Shown: positions 26,686 to 34,718 of the stretch, piece after piece | Layout of the letters: each line of letters opens with the position of its first letter | Numbering within the stretch: position 1 is the stretch's first letter | Assembly (NCBI GenBank): GCA_020630735.1 | Contig: JAHDIP010000008.1 | Location: 1-42,991, forward strand | From: Saprospiraceae bacterium | GTDB lineage: Bacteria; Bacteroidota; Bacteroidia; Chitinophagales; Saprospiraceae | Length of the DNA stretch: 42,991 bases | Direction of reading: 5' to 3' | Notes under the pieces: model-generated | What the model was told of the DNA's origin: nothing | The model's input: the letters and a program-made list of their open reading frames with translations, nothing else | The model's database searches: none | Translations under genes and position numbers: made by a program

Positions 26686-28503
26686 ATGAGTAGAAAGAAA
26701 GAAAAAACTTCAATCCGAAAACAATTTAGTGCATTAAAAAACTTACCTCGTTTTTTTCGATTAATTTGGCAGGCTAGTCCGGTAATGTTTTCCATAAATG
26801 TATTTTTAAGAATAATAAAAGCAGCTATTCCATTGACTGTTTTATATATCGGTAAAGAAATTATTGATGAAATCATTCGTCTAATTGATGTCTCTAATGG
26901 TGAAATGAATTATTTGTGGATGTTGCTTGGTATCGAATTAGCCTTAGCCGTTTTTTCTGATTTGATTAATCGAACAATCACGCTATTAGATAGTTTGATA
27001 GGAGATCTTTTTTCTAACCAAACATCAGTGGACTTAATTCGGCATGCAGCTTCCTTGGATTTATATCAGTTTGAAGATCCAAATTTTTATGATAAACTCG
27101 AACGAGCTAGAAGACAAACGACAGGTCGAACGATACTTATGTCGCAAGTTCTCTCTCAATTTCAAGACATCATTACTATTTTGTTTTTAGGTATTGGACT
27201 AATTGTTTTTAATCCATGGTTGATTCTCATTTTACTTATAGCGGTTATTCCATCTTTTATGGGAGAAACGCACTTCAATCATTCTACCTATTCGCTCACT
27301 AGAAACTGGACACCCGAACGGAGAGAATTAGACTACTTACGTTATATAGGTGCTAGTGACCAAACAGCAAAAGAAATTAAGATTTTTAATTTAGCAGATT
27401 TTTTAGCAGAACGGTTCAAATATTTATCAGATAAATACTATAACGAAAATAAAAAGATTGCAGTCAAAAGAGCTTTTTGGGGGAGCTTGCTTTCAGGGAT
27501 AGGAACATTAGCCTATTATGGTGCTTATGTTTTTATCATTATTCAAACAGTATCAGGGCTAATTACAGTCGGAACACTCACCTTCTTGGCTGGCTCTTTT
27601 AATCGAATGCGGAATATGCTTCAAAGTATTATGAATCGTTTTTCGAAAATAGCTGAAGGAACCCTTTATCTGCAAGACTTATTTGACTTCTTAGAATTGA
27701 AACCGAACATCATAGCAGACAATTCGAAGTTACTTGTACCACAACCAATAAAAAAAGGCTTTACTTTTGAGAAGGTAGGCTTCAAATATTTTAATAGCGA
27801 AAAATGGGCAATTCGTAATTTATCCTTTCATCTAAATGCAGGAGAAAAATTAGCCTTAGTTGGTGAGAATGGAGCAGGTAAAACAACATTGGTAAAGTTA
27901 TTAGCTCGTCTTTACGAACCGACCGAAGGACGAATTTTATTAGATGGTATAGATTTGAGAGAATATAGCTTGACTGATTTGAGAAAGGCTACAGGAATTA
28001 TTTTTCAGGATTATATCCGTTTTCAAATGAAAGCTTCCGAAAATATTGCTATTGGAAGTATCGAAGCTAAAGAAAATCTGTCGATGATCAAAGGGGCTGC
28101 TACAAAGAGTTTAGCAGATACAGTTATTAGTGATTTACCAGATGAATATGAACAGATGCTTGGTAAACGATTTAGTGGGGGAGTAGAGTTGTCGGGCGGA
28201 CAGTGGCAAAAAATTGCACTCGCTCGTGCCTATATGCGTGAGGCTCAATTGTTGATTTTGGATGAGCCAACATCTGCTTTAGATGCTCGTGCCGAACACG
28301 AAGTTTTTTTACGTTTTTCGGAATTAATTGATGGGAAATCAGCGGTACTGATTTCGCACCGTTTTTCTACCGTTCGAATGGCTGATCGTATTTTGTTTTT
28401 AGAAAATGGTCAATTACTAGAGCTTGGTAGCCACGAAGAATTGATGGCTAAAGACGGCAAGTATGCAGAGTTATTCAATCTTCAAGCACGTAGTTATTTA
28501 TAA
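26686..28503 (+). CDS. ABC exporter with fused membrane and ATPase domains
   Basis: A half-transporter of about 605 residues that presumably forms a homodimer in the inner membrane. The membrane domain covers about 25-340 with six hydrophobic helices. The nucleotide-binding domain follows: Walker A GENGAGKT at about 393, Q-loop IIFQDYIRFQ, signature LSGGQ at about 502, Walker B LLILDEPTSALD at about 523, and the H-loop in LISHRFSTVRM. It belongs to the MsbA/lipid or peptide exporter-like class; the substrate cannot be told from sequence. The ATG at 26686 is used rather than the TTG just upstream. No accessory genes flank it; the next gene starts 211 nt downstream. Confidence 0.9.
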   Translation: MSRKKEKTSIRKQFSALKNLPRFFRLIWQASPVMFSINVFLRIIKAAIPLTVLYIGKEIIDEIIRLIDVSNGEMNYLWMLLGIELALAVFSDLINRTITLLDSLIGDLFSNQTSVDLIRHAASLDLYQFEDPNFYDKLERARRQTTGRTILMSQVLSQFQDIITILFLGIGLIVFNPWLILILLIAVIPSFMGETHFNHSTYSLTRNWTPERRELDYLRYIGASDQTAKEIKIFNLADFLAERFKYLSDKYYNENKKIAVKRAFWGSLLSGIGTLAYYGAYVFIIIQTVSGLITVGTLTFLAGSFNRMRNMLQSIMNRFSKIAEGTLYLQDLFDFLELKPNIIADNSKLLVPQPIKKGFTFEKVGFKYFNSEKWAIRNLSFHLNAGEKLALVGENGAGKTTLVKLLARLYEPTEGRILLDGIDLREYSLTDLRKATGIIFQDYIRFQMKASENIAIGSIEAKENLSMIKGAATKSLADTVISDLPDEYEQMLGKRFSGGVELSGGQWQKIALARAYMREAQLLILDEPTSALDARAEHEVFLRFSELIDGKSAVLISHRFSTVRMADRILFLENGQLLELGSHEELMAKDGKYAELFNLQARSYL

Positions 28504-28532
28504 GGATAATGGGATTGCTTGATTTATAGCTA

Positions 28533-28542
28533 TCGGTATTAG
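28533..28542 (+). repeat. Weak match to the dispersed intergenic repeat
   Basis: CGGTATTAGG resembles the first half of CGGTTTTAGG at 1151-1160 (9 of 10). Alone this would not be significant; it is listed because it lies in another gap between genes. Confidence 0.2.
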
Positions 28543-28714
28543 GTCCTAGAGTTATCTTTATTTTAGTAGCTTTAATCCAAAACAATTTTTACTTTCCATA
28601 AGTTAGAGCAATACATTCTAATGTCTATTAAAAAGGTGTTAAAATTGAGGTATATTACTTAATGGGCAAAAGAGTTTTAGTAATATTGTGCTTCTAAAAA
28701 CGAACAAAAAAATT

Positions 28715-29248
28715 ATGAAACAAATCGTCATTTTATTCTTAACTTGTTTATGTACTTTTTCTCTAACTGCTCAAGAATTAAGTATGGAGAAAAAAAATGC
28801 CATTATTAAAACCTATGAAGGTTTCCCACCTGTACCTTTTGAAGCTCCAGACATGAATGAAACGAAACACTTCTTACCAGACTATAAAGGTAAAGTGGTA
28901 CTGATGAGTTTCTGGAACACGACAAGTCCCGAGTGTGCTATACACATCAGTGCATTAAATAAGTTGACCAAAGAATATGAAGGTAAAGAAATCGTCATTG
29001 TTTCTTTTGCGGATGAAGAAGCTACTGATCTGAAACCTTACTTAGAAAAACAACAAGTCAATTATCCAATTATACCAAACTCCAAAGGCTTGGGCGAAAT
29101 GGCTTATGCTGGTGAATTAGGTTCTCCACGACTTTTTGTAATTGACCAAGATGGTATTATTCAACGGGTGTATGTTAGCCAATCTGGTGATGACGAAACA
29201 AAAGCTTATACAGAAATAAAAGTAATAATAGACGAGTATTTAAAATAA
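28715..29248 (+). CDS. Exported TlpA-like thioredoxin-fold protein lacking the first CxxC cysteine
   Basis: A 177-residue periplasmic protein with a signal peptide (1-19, cut after LTA). The fold is TlpA/redoxin: GKVVLMSFWNT at the active-site strand, and a cis-proline loop GSPRLFVIDQDG. The usual WCxxC reads SPEC, so the N-terminal nucleophile is serine and only the second cysteine remains, flanked as in peroxiredoxin-type TPGC. It therefore cannot act as a normal disulfide reductase; it may be a peroxiredoxin-like or a chaperone/scaffold form. The ATG at 28715 is preferred over GTG 28688 because it gives a clean signal peptide. It converges with the next gene, overlapping it by 9 nt at the 3' end. 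Confidence 0.85.
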   Translation: MKQIVILFLTCLCTFSLTAQELSMEKKNAIIKTYEGFPPVPFEAPDMNETKHFLPDYKGKVVLMSFWNTTSPECAIHISALNKLTKEYEGKEIVIVSFADEEATDLKPYLEKQQVNYPIIPNSKGLGEMAYAGELGSPRLFVIDQDGIIQRVYVSQSGDDETKAYTEIKVIIDEYLK

Positions 29249-30289
29249 AACTTCTGTAGCCCCATAACCATAACGGGGATGAAATTCATTTTTGAAGGTA
29301 ATAACATCTGGATTTTGGATGAGGCGACTTGCTATTTCATCTCGTAGTCTACCTTTGCCTACTCCATGTATGATGTAAACTTTCTGAACTCCAAGTTCTA
29401 TAGCCCTGTTTAGAAATTCATCAAACTTTTGGAGTTGCAAACGTAATATTTCGGCATTACTCATTTTCGAAAAGTTACTACGAAGGCTTTCAATATGTAA
29501 ATCTATTTCATTTCTGAAATTAGCAAAATCATTTACACTAGCGGGCTGATATAACTTATTCTGATATCGATGTTTTGAGGGGCGAACATTAATTTTCGTA
29601 TAGGTTTTTAAATCTTCTTCTTTTTCTTTAACATCTTTATCAAATTTTTCGAATATTTTATAGAGGTGAGCATACTTGTTGATTAGTGGAGCTGTTCGTA
29701 CTTTATTAAAAAATTGTTTGGCTTTTATCTTGATGTCTTTATGCAATCGACTACCCGTACCTTCCGTAGTTATTTGCCAACATTCTATTGATACGCTAGG
29801 CGAGTCGTTCAAACTATCATACTTAAACTCTCCTAAAGAAACATAAGAGATAGCATCCAATTTTCCATTTAATTTATGTTTGACAAGGCCTTCAAGCGAA
29901 AGTGAAAACGAATAGAGTACAGCGTAACGAGTATCATTAATTAAAAACATATTGTAATGTGAAACGATACCATCTACTCTAAAGTCAGCTTCAAATGCTA
30001 ACTGGATGCCTGCGCTTTTGATAATCGTATATTGCGTAGCGGCATCTGGGCGTATAGGTGCTTTTTCTTTTTTTTCCTGTTTGGCAGGAACGATTTTCGC
30101 TTTTACAGGAGGTTTATTACTAAGCGACTGTATCTCATCTTCTATTCTAATAATATCATCATCGAATGCAGGAATTTCCATATCACCATCTATTAGAACA
30201 TTGACCATACCATCACCAAGCAATTCGGTGACAACACCTACATCACCTGTTTTTATAAACCGAACCCGTGTTCCAATGGATAATAACAT
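29240..30289 (-). CDS. DUF2027 domain protein with C-terminal Smr nuclease-like domain
   Basis: A roughly 349-residue protein with an N-terminal SH3-like DUF2027 barrel (GTRVRFIKTGDVGVV, first 45 residues), a Lys/Pro-rich linker, a central beta-sheet region (about 85-185), and a C-terminal Smr domain with the family signatures EIDLHIE and YIIHGVGKGRLRDEI, ending in a GYGATEV strand. Smr domains bind branched DNA or RNA and may nick it, as in MutS2; no MutS ATPase is attached here. It is an architecture seen in Bacteroidota (recollection). I place the start at ATG 30289, because the TAnnTTTG element at 30306-30313 makes the upstream ATG at 30316 untranscribed. Its 3' end overlaps the thioredoxin-like gene by 9 nt. 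Confidence 0.88.
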   Translation of the reverse strand: MLLSIGTRVRFIKTGDVGVVTELLGDGMVNVLIDGDMEIPAFDDDIIRIEDEIQSLSNKPPVKAKIVPAKQEKKEKAPIRPDAATQYTIIKSAGIQLAFEADFRVDGIVSHYNMFLINDTRYAVLYSFSLSLEGLVKHKLNGKLDAISYVSLGEFKYDSLNDSPSVSIECWQITTEGTGSRLHKDIKIKAKQFFNKVRTAPLINKYAHLYKIFEKFDKDVKEKEEDLKTYTKINVRPSKHRYQNKLYQPASVNDFANFRNEIDLHIESLRSNFSKMSNAEILRLQLQKFDEFLNRAIELGVQKVYIIHGVGKGRLRDEIASRLIQNPDVITFKNEFHPRYGYGATEVLF

Positions 30290-30305
30290 AAATAATGTGT
30301 TTTTA

Positions 30306-30313
30306 CAAAAATA
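30306..30313 (-). promoter_or_regulatory. TAnnTTTG -7 element for the DUF2027-Smr gene
   Basis: On the minus strand TATTTTTG matches the consensus exactly and lies 16 nt before the ATG at 30289. It decides the start codon choice, since the ATG at 30316 lies upstream of the expected transcription start. Confidence 0.55.
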
Positions 30314-30344
30314 CATTTAAAATTACTATTTCTATAAAATGAAC

Positions 30345-30352
30345 TACCTTTG
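30345..30352 (+). promoter_or_regulatory. TAnnTTTG -7 element for the methyltransferase operon
   Basis: TACCTTTG matches the consensus and lies 37 nt before the ATG at 30389. It forms a divergent pair with 30306-30313, about 32 nt apart, so the two promoters overlap in their upstream regions. Confidence 0.65.
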
Positions 30353-30388
30353 TTGTGTAAAATCCCACTGACCGACAAATTTTTATGT

Positions 30389-31024
30389 ATGAAGTTAAGA
30401 TGGAAAATTGCACAAGCAGCCGAAATCAAATGGTGGCAAAATTACCTTAAAAATAAACCCAAAGCAGATTATCTGCAATGGAAGAAGGATTATTGGAGAG
30501 ATTTAGTTGCTAAAACAGGAATACAGTTAAAACCTAATGATCGGGTAATGGATGCTGGTTGTGGTCCTGCAGGCGTGTTTATGGTTTTAGAAGACCAAAA
30601 GGTAGATGCTTTAGATCCTCTGCTCGAACAGTACGAGCAAAAATTAGCCCACTTTGATCGCCAAGCTTATCCAAATGTCGATTTCTTTGCCCAACCACTA
30701 GAAGATTTTTCAGCTACTGAAGAATATGACACCCTCTTTTGCCTAAATGCCATTAACCATGTGTCGGATTTGGAAGCTTGTTTTGATAAACTAGTGAAGG
30801 CAACTAAAACAGGGGGCAACTTAGTTGTTTCGATAGATGCACACAACTATTCGTTCTTCAAACATACTTTTCGATTATTACCAGGCGATATTTTGCATCC
30901 GCACCAATACGACTTGGATGAATACCAAAAAATGTTGATCAATAGAGGGTGTACAGTTTCTAAATCTTTATTGTTTAAAAAAGAATTTTTCTTTGACTAT
31001 TATGTTTTAGTTGCTCAAAAATAA
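30389..31024 (+). CDS. Class I SAM-dependent methyltransferase
   Basis: A roughly 211-residue methyltransferase that transfers a methyl group from S-adenosylmethionine to an unknown acceptor. Motif I (VMDAGCGPAGVFMVL) binds SAM, an acidic loop (ALDPLLEQY) follows, and the post-motif FCLNAINHVSDLEACFDKLVKATKTGGNLVVSID is typical of UbiE/Methyltransf_11-type proteins. The N-terminus WWQNYLKNKPKADYLQWKKDYWR is aromatic and precedes the fold. The TTG at 30350 would overlap the promoter, so the ATG at 30389 is used. It is followed by the RidA gene with 1 nt between stop and start, implying an operon. Confidence 0.85.
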   Translation: MKLRWKIAQAAEIKWWQNYLKNKPKADYLQWKKDYWRDLVAKTGIQLKPNDRVMDAGCGPAGVFMVLEDQKVDALDPLLEQYEQKLAHFDRQAYPNVDFFAQPLEDFSATEEYDTLFCLNAINHVSDLEACFDKLVKATKTGGNLVVSIDAHNYSFFKHTFRLLPGDILHPHQYDLDEYQKMLINRGCTVSKSLLFKKEFFFDYYVLVAQK

Positions 31025-31025
31025 A

Positions 31026-31412
31026 ATGATGAAACGACAAAATATAAGTTCAGGAGCAAAGTGGGAATCTATGGTAGGTTACTCTCGTGCTGTCAGAGTA
31101 GGTAATATTATAGAAGTAGCTGGCACAACGGCTGTTGATGGTGAAACTATTATTGGAAAAGGAGATGCTTATCTTCAAACAACATTTATCCTAAAAAAAA
31201 TCGAACAAGCTTTATTGGAAGGAGGGGCAAAACTAAGCGACGTGGTACGTACACGAATGTATGTAACCAATATTGATGACTGGGAAGCAATCGGTAAAGC
31301 GCATGGCGAATTTTTTAAAGCTATTCGTCCTGCCTCTACGATGATCGAAATTAGCCGTCTAATTAACCCTGACTTGCTAGTAGAAATCGAAGTAACAGCC
31401 ATCGTTACTTAG
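31026..31412 (+). CDS. ridA: RidA family enamine/imine deaminase
   Basis: A 128-residue protein of the RidA/YjgF/UK114 family, which hydrolyses reactive enamines and imines released by pyridoxal-phosphate enzymes such as threonine dehydratase. Characteristic segments are visible: EVAGTTAVDG at about 23-32, the conserved Arg in IRPASTMIEIS (binds the substrate carboxylate), and the C-terminal LVEIEVTAIV with the conserved Glu. It is likely a trimer. Its start (ATG 31026 or 31029) lies directly after the methyltransferase stop, indicating co-transcription. Whether it is the classical RidA or a subgroup paralogue is uncertain. Confidence 0.88.
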   Translation: MMKRQNISSGAKWESMVGYSRAVRVGNIIEVAGTTAVDGETIIGKGDAYLQTTFILKKIEQALLEGGAKLSDVVRTRMYVTNIDDWEAIGKAHGEFFKAIRPASTMIEISRLINPDLLVEIEVTAIVT

Positions 31413-31440
31413 TCGTTTGATAAAATTTAATAAAACTAAA

Positions 31441-32529
31441 ATGATATTCTATCTGCTAATATTTTTGCTACTAAATTATTCTTGTGCCCGAGAAAAAACT
31501 TCTGAAACAAAAACGATTGATGTAGAAACAAGAGAAATAAATGTAAATGGTTTAGCTAAATACACGAATAAGCAATTAAAGTATACTTCTGGAATTCGAT
31601 CTATATTTCACGACAGCAAAGGAAATTATTGGTTTGGTAGCGACCAAGAAGGAGTTTGCTTATTTGACGGAAACGTTTTTACATACTTTACGGTAAATGA
31701 TGGTTTAAGTGACCATCAAATTAGAACCATACAAGAAGACGAGAATGGTACAATTTGGTTTGGAACAGGCAATGGCGTTAGTAGTTATAAAGAAGGAAAA
31801 ATTGAAAATCATACCTCCCAAAGTGCCTTCATAGAGAACCTACAAATTGTGAAGGAAAATTGGGCATTAACTGAAAAAGATCTCTGGTTTAATGCAGGAA
31901 ATAAATCGGGTACGTATAGATATAGTGGTCAAAAATTAAGTTATTTGGTATTCCCAATTGAAGGAGATGAGCATTCATTTAATTCATATGCAGTAACTGG
32001 TTTTTCAAAAGGTAAAAAAGGGAATCTTTGGATTGCAAGCTATGCTGCAATCTTTGGATATGATGGTGAGACCTTTACAATAATTGATGATGAATATTTG
32101 GGGTTTATAGAAGAATATAAGAAACTGCATGTCAGAAGTATTTTGGAAGATTCAAAAGGCAATTTATGGATTGGAAATAATGGAATTGGTGTGTTGTTAA
32201 AAAGCGGAGATTCAATAATAAATTTCTCACAGGATAAGGGCTTAACTCATATTAATGCATTTGGGATAAGGAACGGTTCAGTGGCAAGAATACTCGAACA
32301 CGTTTTTGCGATTGAAGAAGATAGTCAAGGAAATATTTGGTTTGGAGATAGAGATACAGGAGCTTGGAAATACGACGGAAAAACGATAACCAACTATTCA
32401 AAGAAAGATGGATTGACAACTAGTTTTGTACAAACTATTTACAAAGACAATAATGATGAATTGTGGTTTGGTCTGGCAGATGGAAATGTCTTCAAATTCA
32501 ATGAGAAAACATTTGACAAACAATTTTGA
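31441..32529 (+). CDS. Two-component-regulator-propeller lipoprotein (sensor-like, no kinase)
   Basis: A roughly 362-residue predicted lipoprotein with a signal peptide ending in NYSC, acylated at about residue 15. The rest consists of about six repeats of the Reg_prop type, with the hallmark 'IxExxxGNxWFGTxNGVxxYxxxxF' pattern (for example DENGTIWFGTGNG, DSKGNLWIGNNG, DSQGNIWFGD). In hybrid two-component sensors such repeats form the seven-bladed extracytoplasmic sensor; here no Y_Y_Y, kinase or response-regulator domain follows. It may be a ligand-binding or signalling accessory in the periplasm or outer membrane. ATG 31441 chosen over TTG 31417 as it places the lipobox correctly. It follows RidA by 28 nt. 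Confidence 0.82.
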   Translation: MIFYLLIFLLLNYSCAREKTSETKTIDVETREINVNGLAKYTNKQLKYTSGIRSIFHDSKGNYWFGSDQEGVCLFDGNVFTYFTVNDGLSDHQIRTIQEDENGTIWFGTGNGVSSYKEGKIENHTSQSAFIENLQIVKENWALTEKDLWFNAGNKSGTYRYSGQKLSYLVFPIEGDEHSFNSYAVTGFSKGKKGNLWIASYAAIFGYDGETFTIIDDEYLGFIEEYKKLHVRSILEDSKGNLWIGNNGIGVLLKSGDSIINFSQDKGLTHINAFGIRNGSVARILEHVFAIEEDSQGNIWFGDRDTGAWKYDGKTITNYSKKDGLTTSFVQTIYKDNNDELWFGLADGNVFKFNEKTFDKQF

Positions 32530-32604
32530 ATAAAATGTAAACCCTATTTTTTTTTGTAAAATTTGTAAATGAACCAAAACTATACTTCGAACACCAGTAT
32601 TTCG

Positions 32605-32670
32605 TTATCGGATCATCATTGCTTGCTAGCGTTTAATTTTCAGTCGCTTTAAATGTTTGGCAATCCGAAA
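32605..32670 (+). repeat. Dispersed intergenic repeat, copy 3
   Basis: Two words: TTATCGGATCATCA at 32605-32618 (identical to the minus strand of 14875-14888) and TTGGCAATCCGAAA at 32657-32670 (identical to 8911-8924). The region lies between the propeller lipoprotein and the MDR gene and contains no reading frame. Confidence 0.5.
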
Positions 32671-32723
32671 TACATTATGGAACTTAGTATTTTTCAAAGT
32701 AACAGTTATGAAAAATAATATAT

Positions 32724-33839
32724 ATGTCATTAGGAAAAAAAGTGCAAATTTCAAAATTAGCTGAAACACCTCTAGAAGGAGTTGATCAATTTTTGAGTAT
32801 TATAGATCAGCAAAAACCAGAGATTAAAACATTAGGAGACAAAGATGTTTTAATAGAAATAAAAAGTTCAGCAATTGGTTGGGTAGATTTATTGATGACA
32901 AGTGGACAATACCAACATCAACCACCGCTGCCTTACACACCTGGATTGGAATATTGTGGAGAGGTACTTTGGATCGGTGATAATGTAGATAACGATTCTG
33001 TGAAAATTGGAGATAAGGTAATGGTTGATGGCTTTGTGAGCGGTCCTCGATCGCCTGGCAAGTACCAACAATACGGTGGCTTTGCTACTTATGCAGTTGC
33101 ACCGATAGAAGCCATTATTCCAATGCCTAAACGTTTATCTTTTGATCAAGCGTGCAATTTATTGGGGAGCTATGAAACAGCTTATCATTGTTTGATCACC
33201 TGTGGGCAATTACAAGCAGGAGAGACAGTATTAATTCATGGAGCATCTGGAGCAACAGGACTTGCCGCTGTACACATTGCTAAATTATTAGGGGCTACTG
33301 TAATTGCTACTGGACGTTCCGATGAAAAATTAGCGGTTGTAAAAGATCAAGGGGCAGATTTTATCGTCAATAGTAAGGCAACAAATCCTGACGAAAAAGT
33401 ACGTAAGTTTAGAAGTGATATAAAAGAATTGACCGGCGGTAAAGGTGTTGATGTCGTTTATGATGGAGTAGGTGGTGCTATTTCAGAAGAGAGTTTGCGT
33501 TGTGTGAAGTTTGGAGCTAGATTTTTGATTGTGGGCTGGGCTGCTACGCCTTTTGTGGCGAGAGGAAAAGGAAAAAGAGGTGCGCCAAATGCTAATAGAT
33601 TACCGACTAATTTGATTATGATGAAAGGCTTAAAAGTGTTGGGTTGTCCTTCCGTAATAGCGGCACAGCATGATCCTACCATTCGTACGAAAAGAGTAAA
33701 AGATATTTTTCGATGGGTAGAAGAAGAAAAAATTACGCCCTATGTATCTCATGTATTCCCCTTATCAGAAATAAAAAAGGCAATGAAAGCCAAATGGAAT
33801 GGTCAAATTATAGGAGGCGGAGCGATTCGACCGACTTAG
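32724..33839 (+). CDS. NADPH:quinone oxidoreductase-like MDR family protein
   Basis: A 371-residue medium-chain dehydrogenase/reductase of the zinc-independent quinone oxidoreductase class. The N-terminal GroES-like domain (about 10-145) includes PYTPGLEYCGEV. The Rossmann domain (about 150-320) has the nucleotide motif VLIHGASGATGLAAVHIAKLLGATVIATG. The signature GGKGVDVVYDGVGG is present near 239-252. No zinc-binding cysteine cluster is seen. It reduces quinones or enones with NADPH by analogy; the real substrate is unknown. ATG start at 32724; an upstream ATG at 32708 is out of frame. It is encoded alone and followed 72 nt later by a beta-barrel gene in the same direction. Confidence 0.88.
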   Translation: MSLGKKVQISKLAETPLEGVDQFLSIIDQQKPEIKTLGDKDVLIEIKSSAIGWVDLLMTSGQYQHQPPLPYTPGLEYCGEVLWIGDNVDNDSVKIGDKVMVDGFVSGPRSPGKYQQYGGFATYAVAPIEAIIPMPKRLSFDQACNLLGSYETAYHCLITCGQLQAGETVLIHGASGATGLAAVHIAKLLGATVIATGRSDEKLAVVKDQGADFIVNSKATNPDEKVRKFRSDIKELTGGKGVDVVYDGVGGAISEESLRCVKFGARFLIVGWAATPFVARGKGKRGAPNANRLPTNLIMMKGLKVLGCPSVIAAQHDPTIRTKRVKDIFRWVEEEKITPYVSHVFPLSEIKKAMKAKWNGQIIGGGAIRPT

Positions 33840-33911
33840 TACATTTCAACATATAATCAATTCTTCACATGGTATGGTTTTTTCCTTTATATGGATTAAA
33901 AACATACGATA

Positions 33912-34640
33912 ATGAAAAACTTCTATCTCTCAATCCTTGTATTGCTCTTTGTATTCTTGCAATCAAGTTTGTATGCGCAAGAAAATAATAGTACTAGAGA
34001 TACTACTTCAAGAAAAAGTTTCCAACACGTTCATTTTGGTATTTATGGCGGCGGCACTGTTCCTATGTATCAGTTCGCTGGCGAAGGTATGTTTAATGGA
34101 TTAAAAGGCACTGGTTCATTTAGTCGGACTTTAGGAGGATATATCGAAATAGGTGTTCCAAGTTTTTTAGAAGGGATGTCTATACAAGTCGGTATCATGC
34201 AACAGCAGAAAGTCCTTTTACTAACAGAACATATTGATAACTCAGCAGATAGTTTTACCAATTATGATATAGACTATAAGATATCTTTTTTGAAAGCTCC
34301 ATTATTAATCAATTATCAATTTTCGAATGGTAAATTTCGACCATATGCACATATTGGTTATGGTGTAGGTCTGAGTGCTGTTGCACAACATAACGAATTG
34401 GTAACGACAAATCAATACAATAAAAGTTTAGTAGAATCGAGTAATGAAGAATTATTTACAACGATTGAAAATGAATCTTCTATTATATTTGGAGTTGGAG
34501 CAATGTATATGTTGACTAATAGAATGGGGGCGTTTTTACAAGTTCAGTATTCCTCTGATAAACATAGAGGGATTCATAATGGAAAACCAGTTGGCATCTA
34601 TTCAAAGATGATTAACCTGAGTGGTGGGATTCGATTCTAA
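33912..34640 (+). CDS. Outer-membrane beta-barrel protein (PF13568-like)
   Basis: A 242-residue outer-membrane protein with a signal peptide (1-22, cut after LYA). Next come the short HFGIYGGGTVPMYQF start of the barrel, alternating hydrophobic strands (GYIEIGVPSFLEGMSIQVGIM, YAHIGYGVGLSAV, and a penultimate VGAMYMLTNRMGAFLQVQYS), and a C-terminal aromatic strand ending GGIRF. The length is that of the common 8-strand barrel. The function is unknown. It is followed by a strong bidirectional terminator. ATG start at 33912. Confidence 0.8.
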   Translation: MKNFYLSILVLLFVFLQSSLYAQENNSTRDTTSRKSFQHVHFGIYGGGTVPMYQFAGEGMFNGLKGTGSFSRTLGGYIEIGVPSFLEGMSIQVGIMQQQKVLLLTEHIDNSADSFTNYDIDYKISFLKAPLLINYQFSNGKFRPYAHIGYGVGLSAVAQHNELVTTNQYNKSLVESSNEELFTTIENESSIIFGVGAMYMLTNRMGAFLQVQYSSDKHRGIHNGKPVGIYSKMINLSGGIRF

Positions 34641-34663
34641 AATTTGCCTTAATAATTGTTAAC

Positions 34664-34700
34664 AAAAAAAGCCCTGTTCCGAAAGAACAAGGCTTTTTTT
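34664..34700. terminator. Bidirectional intrinsic terminator
   Basis: The stem AAAAAAAGCCCTGTTC (34664-34679) pairs with 34685-34700, with one mismatch, around a CGAAA loop. An A-run and T-run flank the GC core, so it acts in both directions between the beta-barrel gene and the M43 protease gene. Confidence 0.9.
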
Positions 34701-34718
34701 GATACGGTTTTAAAATTT

